Assembly: GCA_002358555.1 (NCBI GenBank)
Contig: DEPC01000186.1
Span: 681 to 32,937 of the forward strand
DNA length: 32,257 nucleotides
Direction: 5' to 3'
Source: Hungatella sp. UBA3402
Lineage (GTDB): Bacteria; Bacillota; Clostridia; Lachnospirales; Lachnospiraceae
Shown: piece after piece, positions 23,744-31,952 of the stretch
Position numbering within the stretch: the stretch's first letter is position 1
How the letters are laid out: each line of letters begins with the position of its first letter
Made by a program: the position numbers and the translations under genes
Notes under the pieces: generated by a model
Told to the model about the DNA's origin: nothing
Databases searched by the model: none
Seen by the model: only the letters and a program-made list of their open reading frames with translations

Positions 23744-24166
23744 TTATTTAAGATAATAGTTTAACATACCTTCATAAAGCCTTCTGGTCTGTTGCTCATC
23801 TCCCCAAGATAATGGATCATCCGCATAGCATAGAGTATAAAATGGCTGTTTATCTTGAATATGACAGGGCAGGTCTTCCCATAAAAGATACATTCGCTCA
23901 GAAAAGCTTTTTATATCAAGACATTGTTCATAATATGTCCTTAATTTTTCCATCAAAATTTTTCCAAACAATCTATAATCAAAAGTTGTGTAATCGATAT
24001 TTGTTATATAGGCAATCGCTTTCTTTATATTTGTCTCCCATTCTAAATACAAAAAATTATCATCTTCAGGACTTTCCAGAAATAACTCGTCAAGTCTTTT
24101 CCAATATTCATCTTTAGACAGGATTCCTTCGCAAAGTAAAAGTGCAAATACTAATAATTCTTCCAT
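23744..24166 (-). CDS. Small acidic protein of unknown function
   Basis: 140 residues, acidic, without signal peptide, membrane segment or recognisable motif. Notable segments are KRLDELFLESPEDDNFLYLEW and FYTLCYADDPLSWGDEQQTRRLYEGMLNYYL. Size and acidity are like those of immunity or phage-related proteins, but that is only an impression. No ribosome binding site precedes the ATG: the dispersed repeat at 24174-24297 ends just upstream. The gene may therefore be poorly expressed, leaderless or 5'-truncated. It lies between ppk and the response regulator and is followed by a hairpin. Confidence 0.6.
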   Translation of the reverse strand: MEELLVFALLLCEGILSKDEYWKRLDELFLESPEDDNFLYLEWETNIKKAIAYITNIDYTTFDYRLFGKILMEKLRTYYEQCLDIKSFSERMYLLWEDLPCHIQDKQPFYTLCYADDPLSWGDEQQTRRLYEGMLNYYLK

Positions 24167-24173
24167 AATTTAA

Positions 24174-24297
24174 CTTGTTGTGGTTGTTAAAATTTGTAGG
24201 CGGAAGTAACGCACAGAAGAAGACTACTCCCCATACTGCGGCTGTGGGGTATCTGGTTTGCTGTGTTACTTCTGCCTACATTCCCTAACTAGGTTTC
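24174..24297 (+). repeat. Dispersed inverted-repeat element, copy 2
   Basis: TGTAGGCGGAAGTAAC (24195-24210) pairs with GTTACTTCTGCCTACA (24265-24280) with one mismatch, and ACAG with CTGT continues inward. The centre includes CTGCGGCTGTGG. In this orientation it resembles the reverse complement of copy 1 (12976-13113). It fills the gap between the ppk stop (24298) and the next gene, so it may end the ppk transcript. Confidence 0.75.
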
Positions 24298-26433
24298 TTA
24301 TTCTTCTCCCTCAACAGGTATAAACACTCGGCGATTTGCAGGCACTTCTGACTCCTTGTGCATGTTCACTGCCTCTATTGCTTCCTCACAGAATCTCTCC
24401 TGAGCACATAGGTGTGTCTTCCCTCTTAAATCAATCTTAGCATAGCTGCCATCTGGCTGAAGGATATGGGCCTTCATATTATCTTCAAGCTGAACCTTTA
24501 AGATATGAATTGCCTTTTCCTTTAAATTCTCATCTAAAATGGGGAACATAATCTCTACTCGACGGTCCAAATTTCTTGGCATCCAATCTGCACTGCCCAT
24601 ATAAACTTCTGGAGACTCATCATTTTCAAAATAGAATATGCGGATATGCTCCAGGAAATTTCCTACAATCGAGCGCACTTTGATATTCTCACTTAAATTT
24701 GGAATTCCTGCCTTAAGACAGCAGATGCCTCGAACAATAAGGTCAATTTTGACTCCTGCACAAGAAGCCTCATACAGAGCAGCAATAATATCTCTGTCAC
24801 ATAGGGAATTAACTTTGGCAATAATTTTTGCCTCTCTTCCTGCTTTTGCATGGTCAGTTTCCCGTTTAATCATCCGCAGAAATCTCTTTCTCAGCCAGAT
24901 AGGAGCTACCACCAACTGATTCCAATGAAGTGGTTCGGAATAGCCAGACATCATATTGAATACTGCTGTGGCATCCTCTCCAATCTGAGGATGGCAGGTA
25001 AGAATTCCACAGTCTGTATAGAGCTTTGCTGTAGAATCATTATAGTTTCCTGTCCCAAGATGAACATATCGCCGGATCCCGTCCTCTTCCCTGCGAACTA
25101 CTAAAGTAATCTTGGAATGAGTTTTTAAGCCAAGAAGTCCATAAATAACATGGCATCCTGCTTTTTCCAGAGTTTTTGCCCAATTGATATTATTTTCTTC
25201 ATCAAAACGGGCCTTTAACTCTACCAACACAAATACCTGCTTGCCTCTGTCTGCTGCTTCTGCCAATGCCGCTACAATGGGAGAATTTCCGCTGACTCGA
25301 TATAATGTTTGCTTAATAGCAAGAACCTGATGGTCACGGGCAGCCGTCTTGACAAAATTTACCACTGGGTCAAAGGATTCATATGGATGGTGAAGGAGAA
25401 TATCCCCTTTGCGGATATTGGTAAAAATATCATCATCATTGATAAAAGCAGGATTTGGCTGTGGAATGTATCGGGGGGCTTTCAAATGGTCAAATCCTTC
25501 CATACCATACATTTTCATTAAAAATGTCAAATCTAAGGGGCCATTGATAGAGAAAATATCTCCTGTATGGATATCCAATTCTTTTTTCAGCCGTTTTAGT
25601 AACCGCTTATCTGCATTTTCCTCAATCTCTAAACGGATAGCTTCTCCCCATCGCCGCTTCTTCAACTGCTTTTCAATTTCTTTTAATAAATCTTCTGCCT
25701 CATCCTCATCTATGGTTAAATCTGCATTTCTCATGATTCGGAAGGGGTGAGCAGCTAAGATCTCATGCCTTACAAACAGAGATGGCATATTTCTCTCTAT
25801 GATTTCTTCGAGAAGAATTACCACTCGCTCTTTTTTTGATGGAATATCCACGATTCGAGGCAAGACGCTTGGAACCTGAACCATGGCAAAATCAATCTGT
25901 TCCTCCTTGTCTTTTTCCTTTACCAACGCCGCAATATTTAAGGATTTATTGTAAATAAGAGGAAATGGGCGGGAGGAATCTACTGCCATAGGAGTCAGCA
26001 CAGGATATACATTATCCTGAAAATATTGGTCTACAAATTTTCCCTCCTCTTTCGTCAATTCCTCATGTCTTGAGACAATCCTGAGACCTTTTTGACGCAG
26101 TGCTGGAAGTAAAGAACGATTGTAAGTGGAATATTGGAGAGCTACCAAATCATGAGTCTTTTCCCCTATCTTCTGAAGCTGCTCTTCTGGTTTTAAGCCT
26201 GCCAAGTCTGGTTTATTGTATTTTGCATGTACCATATCTTTTAAGGAGGCCACCCGTACCATGAAAAATTCATCTAAATTAGAAGCCGTGATGCTCAAAA
26301 ATTTTAGCCGTTCAAATAATGGCAGACTTTTATCCCTTGCTTCTTCCAAAATCCGATAATCAAACTCCAGCCAGCTCAACTCTCGATTTACATAGTTTTC
26401 ATATTTTGTATAACGTGCGTCTATCTCTGACAC
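24298..26433 (-). CDS. ppk1: Polyphosphate kinase 1
   Basis: Reversibly transfers the ATP gamma-phosphate to growing polyphosphate. 711 residues is the normal PPK1 length. The N-terminal domain has YVNRELSWLEFDYRILEEA and NLDEFFMVRV. In the catalytic half KTHSKITLVVRRE contains the phospho-histidine (about 440), followed by YVHLGTGNYND and the late SADWMPRNLDRRVE motif. It lies 3 bases after the Ppx-like gene in the same operon. A structured repeat at 24174-24297 follows. Confidence 0.96.
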   Translation of the reverse strand: MSEIDARYTKYENYVNRELSWLEFDYRILEEARDKSLPLFERLKFLSITASNLDEFFMVRVASLKDMVHAKYNKPDLAGLKPEEQLQKIGEKTHDLVALQYSTYNRSLLPALRQKGLRIVSRHEELTKEEGKFVDQYFQDNVYPVLTPMAVDSSRPFPLIYNKSLNIAALVKEKDKEEQIDFAMVQVPSVLPRIVDIPSKKERVVILLEEIIERNMPSLFVRHEILAAHPFRIMRNADLTIDEDEAEDLLKEIEKQLKKRRWGEAIRLEIEENADKRLLKRLKKELDIHTGDIFSINGPLDLTFLMKMYGMEGFDHLKAPRYIPQPNPAFINDDDIFTNIRKGDILLHHPYESFDPVVNFVKTAARDHQVLAIKQTLYRVSGNSPIVAALAEAADRGKQVFVLVELKARFDEENNINWAKTLEKAGCHVIYGLLGLKTHSKITLVVRREEDGIRRYVHLGTGNYNDSTAKLYTDCGILTCHPQIGEDATAVFNMMSGYSEPLHWNQLVVAPIWLRKRFLRMIKRETDHAKAGREAKIIAKVNSLCDRDIIAALYEASCAGVKIDLIVRGICCLKAGIPNLSENIKVRSIVGNFLEHIRIFYFENDESPEVYMGSADWMPRNLDRRVEIMFPILDENLKEKAIHILKVQLEDNMKAHILQPDGSYAKIDLRGKTHLCAQERFCEEAIEAVNMHKESEVPANRRVFIPVEGEE

Positions 26434-26436
26434 AGC

Positions 26437-27960
26437 TTAGCCCCTCCTTTTCTTTTTCAGCACTGGCTTAATGCCGAAAATTTCTTCAAAAAATCTTTCA
26501 CACAATGCCACCCTCAATAGCTCTAAACTGATATCTCCTGTATAATTAGCGGTAATTACCAATTCCCCGTTCTTGACAGACATCCGACAATCGGATACTT
26601 TCTGTTTATGTCCTGTATCAAGAGCATTGGCCAAACGCAGCAGAGCTGTAAGCTTGGCAACCCTAGTATCATCATCAACATAATCATATTCAACGGCATG
26701 ACTTCTAACTACCTTAGCAATCATCTCACGTTCTTCATGGGACAGACCGATAATCTCTGTAGCCATAATGATATTGTAGGCGCAACTACTTACATCCCTA
26801 GTGCTGATAAACTTTCCGCATCCATGGATAATGGCTCCAATCTGCAAAAGAAGTCTGTCTCTATTAGTTAAACCATGATGTTTTTTCATCACATCAAACA
26901 ACTGCAATGCCAGCTTCTCTACACATTGAGAATGACTTCCTCCACAGCGATAGCGCTTCGCCATATTGCGAGAAGCAATCAAGATATCTTCATCAAAATT
27001 ATGGGTAAATATTAACTTTTTAATATCCAGAGCATATTCAGCAGCAATTCCATCACACATACGAATTCCAGGAATCCAAATCATCTCTGCCCCTGTCATC
27101 TCCACGACTTTGCGGAAAATAATAGCAGCAGGCACCAAAAGAGAAGCATATCCAGCATTAACACCGAATCGTTCCTCAACTTGGTCCAAAGACATTTGGC
27201 AAAGACGGTCAGCATAAGCGATAAAATCTTGCGCACTAATCTGGTTCATCATTCCTGTATCTACCTCATCTCTTGCAAGATACAGAACTAACTCACCGAT
27301 GGCAATCAAATTTTTGATTGCCCGATTTTTCATGTCTCTGTCTTTTAAATACATCTTCTTGTAGGTTCCAAGCTCTTTATCTACAACTTCCTCTACAATC
27401 GAGCGTTGCATCTGGCTATGGGAAGGAATCCTTGACAAAATTTCTCCAATCCTCATAACTCCTAAAGGCAGATTTTGAGTGGAAACTAGGCTATCCTTAT
27501 CAAATAAAGAAATCTGCATGCTTCCAAAGCTGACATCTGCAATCGCAGTTCCTTTCTGAATAATTTTCTGGAACTCTGCCTCCTTCATGGCAATAGCCTT
27601 ATAAGTAAGAAGCCTCTGCTCTGAATTGCTGAGAACTTTAACCGAAATTCCTGTCCTTACTCGTATCTGCTCTAAAATGATGCGATTGTTCTTTGCCAAC
27701 CTCATGGCAGTAGTCGCATAGGCACGGTAATCGGTAATCTGATAACTCTTCATTATCTTTGTGAATTCCTCCAGAATCCTGCACATTTCATCTACCAGTT
27801 CATAACTGATTTTTCCTGTGCTGTAGGTATTCTTTCCAAGGGCAATCACATGGCGCAGATGCTCTACCTGGCGAAGACCATTCTTCCTCACAATCTCGTA
27901 GATTCCCAATTCCAATTTAAAAGAACCTACATCAATGGCCGCAAATAATTGTGCCGCCAT
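26437..27960 (-). CDS. Ppx/GppA-like phosphatase with C-terminal HD-type domain, degenerate active site
   Basis: 507 residues from the ATG at 27960, chosen because GGGGAGG lies eight bases upstream; the longer frame would run into the ATPase gene. An ASKHA-fold N-terminal part begins AAIDVGSFKLELGIYE and continues with ATTAMRLAKN and SNSEQRLLTYKAI. The C-terminal part (about 320-470) carries an HD-like helical domain (LLLQIGAIIHGCGKFIS, VRSHAVEYD). The family's phosphate loop, normally DIGGGST-E, reads DVSFGSMQ here, and the first loop has GSFK for GSNS. Activity may be altered or lost. It sits directly before ppk1, so it acts in polyphosphate metabolism or its control. Confidence 0.85.
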   Translation of the reverse strand: MAAQLFAAIDVGSFKLELGIYEIVRKNGLRQVEHLRHVIALGKNTYSTGKISYELVDEMCRILEEFTKIMKSYQITDYRAYATTAMRLAKNNRIILEQIRVRTGISVKVLSNSEQRLLTYKAIAMKEAEFQKIIQKGTAIADVSFGSMQISLFDKDSLVSTQNLPLGVMRIGEILSRIPSHSQMQRSIVEEVVDKELGTYKKMYLKDRDMKNRAIKNLIAIGELVLYLARDEVDTGMMNQISAQDFIAYADRLCQMSLDQVEERFGVNAGYASLLVPAAIIFRKVVEMTGAEMIWIPGIRMCDGIAAEYALDIKKLIFTHNFDEDILIASRNMAKRYRCGGSHSQCVEKLALQLFDVMKKHHGLTNRDRLLLQIGAIIHGCGKFISTRDVSSCAYNIIMATEIIGLSHEEREMIAKVVRSHAVEYDYVDDDTRVAKLTALLRLANALDTGHKQKVSDCRMSVKNGELVITANYTGDISLELLRVALCERFFEEIFGIKPVLKKKRRG

Positions 27961-27988
27961 ATCCAATTCCTCCCCTCTCTTTTTATCA

Positions 27989-29269
27989 TTATTTTCCCAA
28001 AAGATATGTGATAAACTGTGCGGCTGTTCTTCCTGACGAACCGCCATGATACAGTTCCCATTTATTAGCTTCCTGATATAATTCTTCTTCTGGCATGGCA
28101 ATCCCATTTCTCTCTGCCAAAACATGGACAATATTTTGGAATTCCTTTTTGTCTGGAGAACCAAAATAAATGGTAACTCCAAACCGTGCCACCAGAGATA
28201 ACTTTTCTTGTACAGTATCATTCATATGAAGCTCATCATCTAATTCTCTCTTATCACTGAACTTTTCCCGAATCAAATGTCTGCGGTTAGAGGTGGCATA
28301 AATCAATACATTTCTTGGTTTTCTTCCAAGCCCACCTTCAATAATAGCTTTTAAATATTTATATTCCAGTTCGCTTTCTTCAAATGACAAATCATCCATA
28401 TAGATGATAAATTTGTAATTTCGATTCTGAACCTGTTCTAAGATGGAGTAAAGGGCATGGAACTGATGCTTGTAAACTTCAATAATTCGGAGTCCTTGGT
28501 CATAATATTCATTTAAAATAGCCTTGATGCTGGAAGATTTTCCAGTCCCTGCATCTCCGAACAGTAATACATTGTTGGCCGCCTTTCCCTGAATAAAGCT
28601 TTCTGTATTGTCAATCAGCTTCTTCTTCTGAAGCTCATATCCTACAATATCATCTAAATATACATGCTCTACATTTACTACCGGCTCAATCACTGCTATG
28701 TGACGGTCATCTTCAATGCGAAATGCTTTGTTAAGCCCAAACTTTCCAACACCAAATTCCCGATAAAATTCGGTCACTGCATGTTGAAATGATATCACAT
28801 CTTCTGCCTGCTCTAAAGCTATTGATAACTCAATAATACGGTCCCGAATTCTTCGGTTAAAAATCCTACTATTGAGTTCTACAGGCTGATAGTTAGCCAG
28901 CTCTGCCCAAACCTTGCCGCTTCCTTCCATATAGTTATCTAAAATACGAATGTCTTTTTTATATAGCTGCTGTATAACTGCCAAATCTTGTCTTGCCAAG
29001 TTGGACAGGGTTCCTCCTTGGTCTCCTCTAATTTCACAGGAAGTACTGTAGGCATTTTCATGATTAGCCAGGCAGAGAGCTAGAAAGCAATGCCATAAAT
29101 TGCCCTCAAATCCGTAATCAGCCGCCAGCTCAATCAGTTGATTTGCAAAGCTGCAAGGATTCGATACAGCCTGTTCTCCTTCATCCAAATTAAGAAGTTT
29201 TGCCATACCATCAAACAATGACTGATATTTAAAATTCCGATAAATAATCAACTGTTTTGTACCTATCAT
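27989..29269 (-). CDS. DUF815 family AAA-type ATPase
   Basis: 426 residues. The C-terminal half is a P-loop ATPase: Walker A FGDAGTGKSSS (about 240), Walker B KFIIYMDDLSF (about 293), a sensor segment LIYATSNRRHLIRE and a GRTAAQF near the end, as in DUF815 proteins. The N-terminal 200 residues are helical. Function is unknown; proteins of this group are described only as predicted ATPases. It is the first gene of the run DUF815-ppx-ppk1, 28 bases before the Ppx start, so it may act on or with the polyphosphate enzymes. AGAAAGGAATAGC precedes the ATG. Confidence 0.85.
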   Translation of the reverse strand: MIGTKQLIIYRNFKYQSLFDGMAKLLNLDEGEQAVSNPCSFANQLIELAADYGFEGNLWHCFLALCLANHENAYSTSCEIRGDQGGTLSNLARQDLAVIQQLYKKDIRILDNYMEGSGKVWAELANYQPVELNSRIFNRRIRDRIIELSIALEQAEDVISFQHAVTEFYREFGVGKFGLNKAFRIEDDRHIAVIEPVVNVEHVYLDDIVGYELQKKKLIDNTESFIQGKAANNVLLFGDAGTGKSSSIKAILNEYYDQGLRIIEVYKHQFHALYSILEQVQNRNYKFIIYMDDLSFEESELEYKYLKAIIEGGLGRKPRNVLIYATSNRRHLIREKFSDKRELDDELHMNDTVQEKLSLVARFGVTIYFGSPDKKEFQNIVHVLAERNGIAMPEEELYQEANKWELYHGGSSGRTAAQFITYLLGK

Positions 29270-29406
29270 TTTTTCGCTATTCCTTTCTGATTCTTAAGCG
29301 AATTATTAAAATTTTATCAATATTCTTCCCATATTGTTTTACTATAAAGGTAAATAAAATCAATCATATTTAACGGGAAGTATTGTATTTCTCAACAGAA
29401 AAATGC

Positions 29407-29433
29407 ATATCTTGAGATATATATACAAGATAT
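29407..29433 (-). terminator. Possible terminator after pheA
   Basis: ATATCTTG (29426-29433 on the minus strand) pairs with CAAGATAT (29407-29414) and TTTTT follows a few bases later. The stem is AT-rich and weak. The rest of the 237-base gap (29270-29506) is AT-rich; a weak TTGAGA / 17 / TAAATA promoter for the ATPase gene may lie at 29367-29395. Confidence 0.4.
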
Positions 29434-29506
29434 AGGGAAATAAACTGAAATTTATATGATAAAATTATCTATCTCAAAAATCAAACTAATCAAAATATTA
29501 CTATAA

Positions 29507-30634
29507 TCAATAATTTCCAAGTATCCTCATATTGGCGGCTTCTTCAGCTATGGCCTTTAATGCATTCTGAATCGGCGGTTCGCTTAAATTTCCTTCAATA
29601 TCCACGAAAAAACGATACTCCCAGTTTCTTCCCAAGATGGGACGAGATTCAATCATCACCATGTTTACTCCATTATAGATAAAATTACCCAACATATTGT
29701 ACAGAGAACCACTTTTATGGGGAAGTTCAAAACACAGGCTAACTTTTTTTGCATCTTTACAATAAATATGTTCTTTTGACAAGATAATAAATCGAGTAGT
29801 ATTGTTTTTATTATGATTAATCTCAGTTGCCAAAGATTCCAGTCCATATAACTTTCCTGCTACCTGGCTTGCCACTGCTACCTGGCTTTTATCTTGGTCC
29901 TCCAAAATTTTTTTAGCTGCAACTGCTGTATTTTCCACGCTAATCTGTCTCCATTGAGAATGTGCATTCAAGTACTCACTGGACTGCAAAAGTGCCTGGG
30001 GATGAGAATACACCACTTTAATATCTTCAATAGTAGCTCCTGGAAGTCCTAAAAGCTCATGATTGACTGGAATACAGATTTCAGCCACAATCACATTATT
30101 ATGGCGAATCAGCAAGTCATAATTGTCACTGACCGCCCCAGCAGAAGAATTTTCAATGGGAATTACCGCATAATCGGTCTCTCCAGATTCCACAGCTTTC
30201 ATAGCCTCTTCCCAAGTCTTTACATGAGAGCAATTTACATCTCTCCCAAAATAAGCCAAGGTCGCCCCATGACTATAAGCTCCTTCTACTCCCTGGTACA
30301 CTACTTTTACATGTTTCATAGGAAGTTCTGCTACCTGCTTAAAATCTAATTCCATCTTCTGTCCATGCTGTTTTAGCAACTGATACTGATATCTGCGGCT
30401 GATAGTCATTAATTGAGTAAACAGTTCTTCTACTGCCTGTTGGTTAAAAGTTTCATGTGCTAAATTTCGTACAGAAGCAATTTTTGCCTGTTCTCTTTCT
30501 TTATCAAAAACCTGTTTACCCGTTTTGAACTTAAATTCAGCCACTTCTCCTACTAATTTCATGCGTTCTTCAAAGAGGCGAACCATTTCTTTGTCTATCT
30601 CATCTAGTTGGTCTCTAATCTGCAATAAATCCAT
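29507..30634 (-). CDS. pheA: Bifunctional chorismate mutase / prephenate dehydratase
   Basis: Makes phenylpyruvate from chorismate for phenylalanine synthesis. Residues 1-90 are an AroQ-type chorismate mutase (IRDQLDEIDKEMVRLFEERM, VAEFKFKTGKQVFDKERE). About 108-285 is the dehydratase (YQGVEGAYSHGA, VIPIENSSAGAV, NNTTRFIILSK with the TRF motif). About 295-372 is an ACT domain (FELPHKSGSLYNMLG, NMVMIESRPI), which normally gives phenylalanine feedback control. 375 residues is the usual length. It starts directly after the plsC stop, an unusual but clear operon pairing. Confidence 0.95.
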   Translation of the reverse strand: MDLLQIRDQLDEIDKEMVRLFEERMKLVGEVAEFKFKTGKQVFDKEREQAKIASVRNLAHETFNQQAVEELFTQLMTISRRYQYQLLKQHGQKMELDFKQVAELPMKHVKVVYQGVEGAYSHGATLAYFGRDVNCSHVKTWEEAMKAVESGETDYAVIPIENSSAGAVSDNYDLLIRHNNVIVAEICIPVNHELLGLPGATIEDIKVVYSHPQALLQSSEYLNAHSQWRQISVENTAVAAKKILEDQDKSQVAVASQVAGKLYGLESLATEINHNKNNTTRFIILSKEHIYCKDAKKVSLCFELPHKSGSLYNMLGNFIYNGVNMVMIESRPILGRNWEYRFFVDIEGNLSEPPIQNALKAIAEEAANMRILGNY

Positions 30635-31384
30635 TTATCTTCCCTCTCTTACTCTTTTTTCCTCTTTCAACATATCAAGAATAATCTGCCTGGTATGAGC
30701 TCCCACAAATTTTTTCTGTTCTGGTTCCAGCCCTTTTATGATAAAAGGCTTTCCAAATTCAATGGTTACATCAGAGGACTTTATTTTAGGAAGATGATTC
30801 TCAAATGCTTCTGCTGTTCCTGTAATTGCCACTGGAACCACTGGACATCCTGTCTTTTGAGCAATCTTTAAGCTTCCCTCCCTAAAAGGCATTAAGTCTA
30901 AATAATCCTCTGCATCATTTCTGGTTCCTTCTGGAAAAATCCAAATGGATGTTCCGCTTTTCACCTTAGAAACCCCATCCAGAATTGCCTTTACCCCTTC
31001 TCTGATATTTTCTCTGTCTAAAAACAGGCAGTTGACATTCCTCATCCAGTTAGACAACAAGGGGATCTTTTCCATCTCCTTTTTTGCCATAAACCCTAAT
31101 GATGTAGGCACAGTAGTATAACCTACTAAAATATCAAAATAACTCCTATGATTGCCCACGTAAAGCACAGCCTCATCTTCTGGTATATTTTCAAAACCCT
31201 TTACCGTAATATGTATACCAGCAGCCTTTAAGATAAGCCGAAACATAAATCTAACAATTGTGAGACTTTGCTTTCCCCGTTTTTCAGGGTTTGACTTCCC
31301 GATTCTTTTCTCCACTATAAGAATCGGAATGCTAAAGATTAAAAATAGAATTACTATGGATGCCACAAGAATAAATTTTAGCAT
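30635..31384 (-). CDS. plsC: 1-acyl-sn-glycerol-3-phosphate acyltransferase
   Basis: Acylates lysophosphatidic acid to phosphatidic acid at the membrane. 249 residues with an N-terminal membrane segment (about 4-24), the catalytic NHRSYFD (HX4D, H79-D84), the substrate-binding FPEGTRN (150-156) and VVPVAITGT. The ATG has AGAGGGG upstream. A TTGTAT / 17 / TATAAT promoter lies just upstream, inside the terminator of the CmpB-like gene. pheA follows without a gap. Confidence 0.94.
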   Translation of the reverse strand: MLKFILVASIVILFLIFSIPILIVEKRIGKSNPEKRGKQSLTIVRFMFRLILKAAGIHITVKGFENIPEDEAVLYVGNHRSYFDILVGYTTVPTSLGFMAKKEMEKIPLLSNWMRNVNCLFLDRENIREGVKAILDGVSKVKSGTSIWIFPEGTRNDAEDYLDLMPFREGSLKIAQKTGCPVVPVAITGTAEAFENHLPKIKSSDVTIEFGKPFIIKGLEPEQKKFVGAHTRQIILDMLKEEKRVREGR

Positions 31385-31409
31385 AATTTTCCCCTCTTTT
31401 CATCCTTTC

Positions 31410-31438
31410 ATTATATAAAAAGAAAGGCGCAAATACAA
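31410..31438 (-). promoter_or_regulatory. Promoter of plsC-pheA inside a terminator
   Basis: On the minus strand TTGTAT (31433-31438), a 17-base spacer and TATAAT (31410-31415) lie 26 bases before the plsC start. The -35 sits in the loop of the terminator at 31417-31459 and the spacer covers its 3' stem. Confidence 0.65.
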
Positions 31439-31459
31439 GTCTATGCGCCTTTCTTTTTT
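31417..31459. terminator. Bidirectional-type terminator after the CmpB-like gene
   Basis: AGAAAGGCGCA (31421-31431) pairs perfectly with TGCGCCTTTCT (31444-31454), extended by A/T pairs. T runs follow on both strands. The stem contains the last codons and stop of the CmpB-like gene (31441-31443 in the loop). Confidence 0.85.
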
Positions 31460-31896
31460 GTAATTTGTTCAAATAAAAGTCCTGTCAAAAACCATAGAGG
31501 GGCAAAATCCAAACGAATCAGCCCATTGACATTGGAATGTCGTCCACTATAATCCCAAGGACATATTCCTCTGGCTCTTAACCAGGCACCAAACAGGTAT
31601 TCTGCTGCAAAAATCAGAACCATATATAAGATGCCATGACGCAGTATTCGGTCCTTAACTGTTAGTACCTCCCCTGGCTCTACCCGAAGCCATTTATCCA
31701 CTGCCTGTCCGATAGGAGATAGAAGAACTCCAAGACCATAGATGGGAAACATTAACAGGGAGGTCTTTCCCATCAATCTCCAATCCCGCATAATAAGGGA
31801 TTCCATGGAAGTAAATACCACTTCCAGGCACCAGCCAGCAATACCACACTTACAAAAATTTTTACTGATTTGTTTTACTTGATATGCATTTTTCAT
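31441..31896 (-). CDS. CmpB-like (putative ABC transporter permease family) membrane protein
   Basis: 151 residues with about four membrane segments. The pattern AGWCLEVVFTS...FPIYGLGVLL...AEYLFGAWL...CPWDYSG...NGLIRLDFAPLWF is that of the family annotated as putative ABC-transporter type IV/CmpB. No ATPase partner is nearby and transport has not been shown for these proteins, so the name is nominal. No clear ribosome binding site precedes the ATG at 31896. It stands alone between the CRISPR array and plsC, with its terminator overlapping the stop codon. Confidence 0.8.
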   Translation of the reverse strand: MKNAYQVKQISKNFCKCGIAGWCLEVVFTSMESLIMRDWRLMGKTSLLMFPIYGLGVLLSPIGQAVDKWLRVEPGEVLTVKDRILRHGILYMVLIFAAEYLFGAWLRARGICPWDYSGRHSNVNGLIRLDFAPLWFLTGLLFEQITKKKGA

Positions 31897-31952
31897 GATG
31901 GCAGTATGTGCTAATGGGTGGGAAATTATTCTTAATTGGGGGGAATTAGTGG

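Noticed and set aside
23744..24166. Toxin-antitoxin or immunity gene call
   Set aside because: Size and acidity fit, but there is no partner gene, motif or recognised family.
27961..28221. N-terminal extension of the Ppx-like protein
   Set aside because: Overlaps the DUF815 gene; the ATG at 27960 has GGGGAGG at the right distance and the family's first strand follows.
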